This document shows positions 5,490 to 5,611 of a stretch of 5,611 nucleotides of DNA, one piece after another. A model generated the notes under the pieces. It saw only the letters and a list, made by a program, of their open reading frames with translations. It was not told the DNA's origin and did no database searches. The translations under genes were made by a program, and so were the position numbers. The stretch spans positions 1-5,611 of the forward strand of contig JANLHH010000100.1 of NCBI GenBank assembly GCA_024654605.1, written 5' to 3'. How positions within the stretch are numbered: position 1 is the first letter of the stretch; each line of letters opens with the position of its first letter. This DNA comes from Patescibacteria group bacterium (GTDB taxonomy: Bacteria; Patescibacteriota; Minisyncoccia; Phycocordibacterales; JANLHH01).

Positions 5490-5504
5490 ATAGGACCGTC
5501 CTAT
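5490..5504. repeat. Perfect 7-bp inverted repeat around one base
   Basis: ATAGGAC and GTCCTAT flank a single C. It begins 11 bases past the stop of the upstream gene. A one-base centre makes it more like a protein-binding palindrome than an RNA stem, although a five-pair stem with a five-base loop could form. No known operator is recognised. Confidence 0.4.
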
Positions 5505-5515
5505 ATATCATCAGA

Positions 5516-5611
5516 CTAACGCAAAATGCGTGTGAGGTTGCGATTTACAACGTTCACTGCGCCAGCGTTTGAGTTCGCATGACCTGTTGTGATCAATGCG
5601 CCAGGACCGCC
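5516..5611 (-). CDS. C-terminal fragment of a second repeat-family surface protein
   Basis: The minus strand is open from the window edge to a TAG at 5518-5516 and encodes 31 residues, including GALITTGHANSNAGAVNVVN followed by RNLTRILR. The first part aligns closely with the repeats in the 1019-aa protein, for example GALIQTGNSYAGSNVANIVN. Glycines, the TG step, the alanines and the asparagine ladder are all in register. This protein stops right after the NxN position, without the aromatic FG block, DUF11 modules or peptidoglycan-binding-like domain seen in its neighbour. It is either a shorter paralogue that ends in a repeat or a truncated copy. Most of the gene lies outside the window. Confidence 0.78.
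   Translation of the reverse strand, partial: GGPGALITTGHANSNAGAVNVVNRNLTRILR

Noticed and set aside
1..5611. CRISPR array, tRNA, rRNA or insertion sequence
   Set aside because: No regularly spaced DNA repeats with unique spacers, no tRNA-like TTCGA arm with CCA-adjacent stem, and no transposase motif were seen. The repeats present are protein-coding.

Overview
The window reads as a piece of a Candidate Phyla Radiation (Patescibacteria) genome, most likely of the Parcubacteria group. This rests on recognised architecture, not on a marker gene. A large secreted protein combines TG-x-A-x-A-N-V / N-T-N repeats, DUF11 modules and a cysteine-bracketed peptidoglycan-binding-like domain, a combination I associate with Parcubacteria. 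A short DUF389 membrane protein and a GH1 glycosidase start fit the same picture. All supported genes lie on the minus strand, so the window is read from right to left. The stops used are TAA and TAG only, with no sign of a non-standard code.

Right end (about 4888-5611): a fragment at 5516-5611 is the C-terminus of a protein carrying the same repeat as the large protein further left. An imperfect 17-bp hairpin and a good sigma70-like promoter follow. Next come a 157-aa single-pass exported or membrane protein (4888-5361) and, overlapping or nearly touching it, a 1019-aa surface protein (1854-4913). These form a cell-surface locus with at least two repeat-containing paralogues and a small membrane partner.

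Middle (1352-1853): a 201-bp gap holds three 9-mers resembling the DnaA box, in direct orientation at an exact 11-bp pitch, with a weaker fourth nearby. To the left is a self-contained unit of TTGACA promoter, strong Shine-Dalgarno, an 82-aa unknown protein and a Rho-independent terminator.

Left end (1-1300): a DUF389-type polytopic membrane protein with a probable short-leader promoter, then a small membrane-anchored protein with an eight-cysteine cluster. The first 20 codons of a GH1 beta-glucosidase-like enzyme run off the edge. It sits behind an extended -10 box so close to its ATG that the mRNA should be almost leaderless.

The most interesting items are the repeat-protein surface locus, with strikingly aromatic and hydrophobic patches inside secreted repeats, and the phased DnaA-box-like array. 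No gap exceeds about 200 bases.
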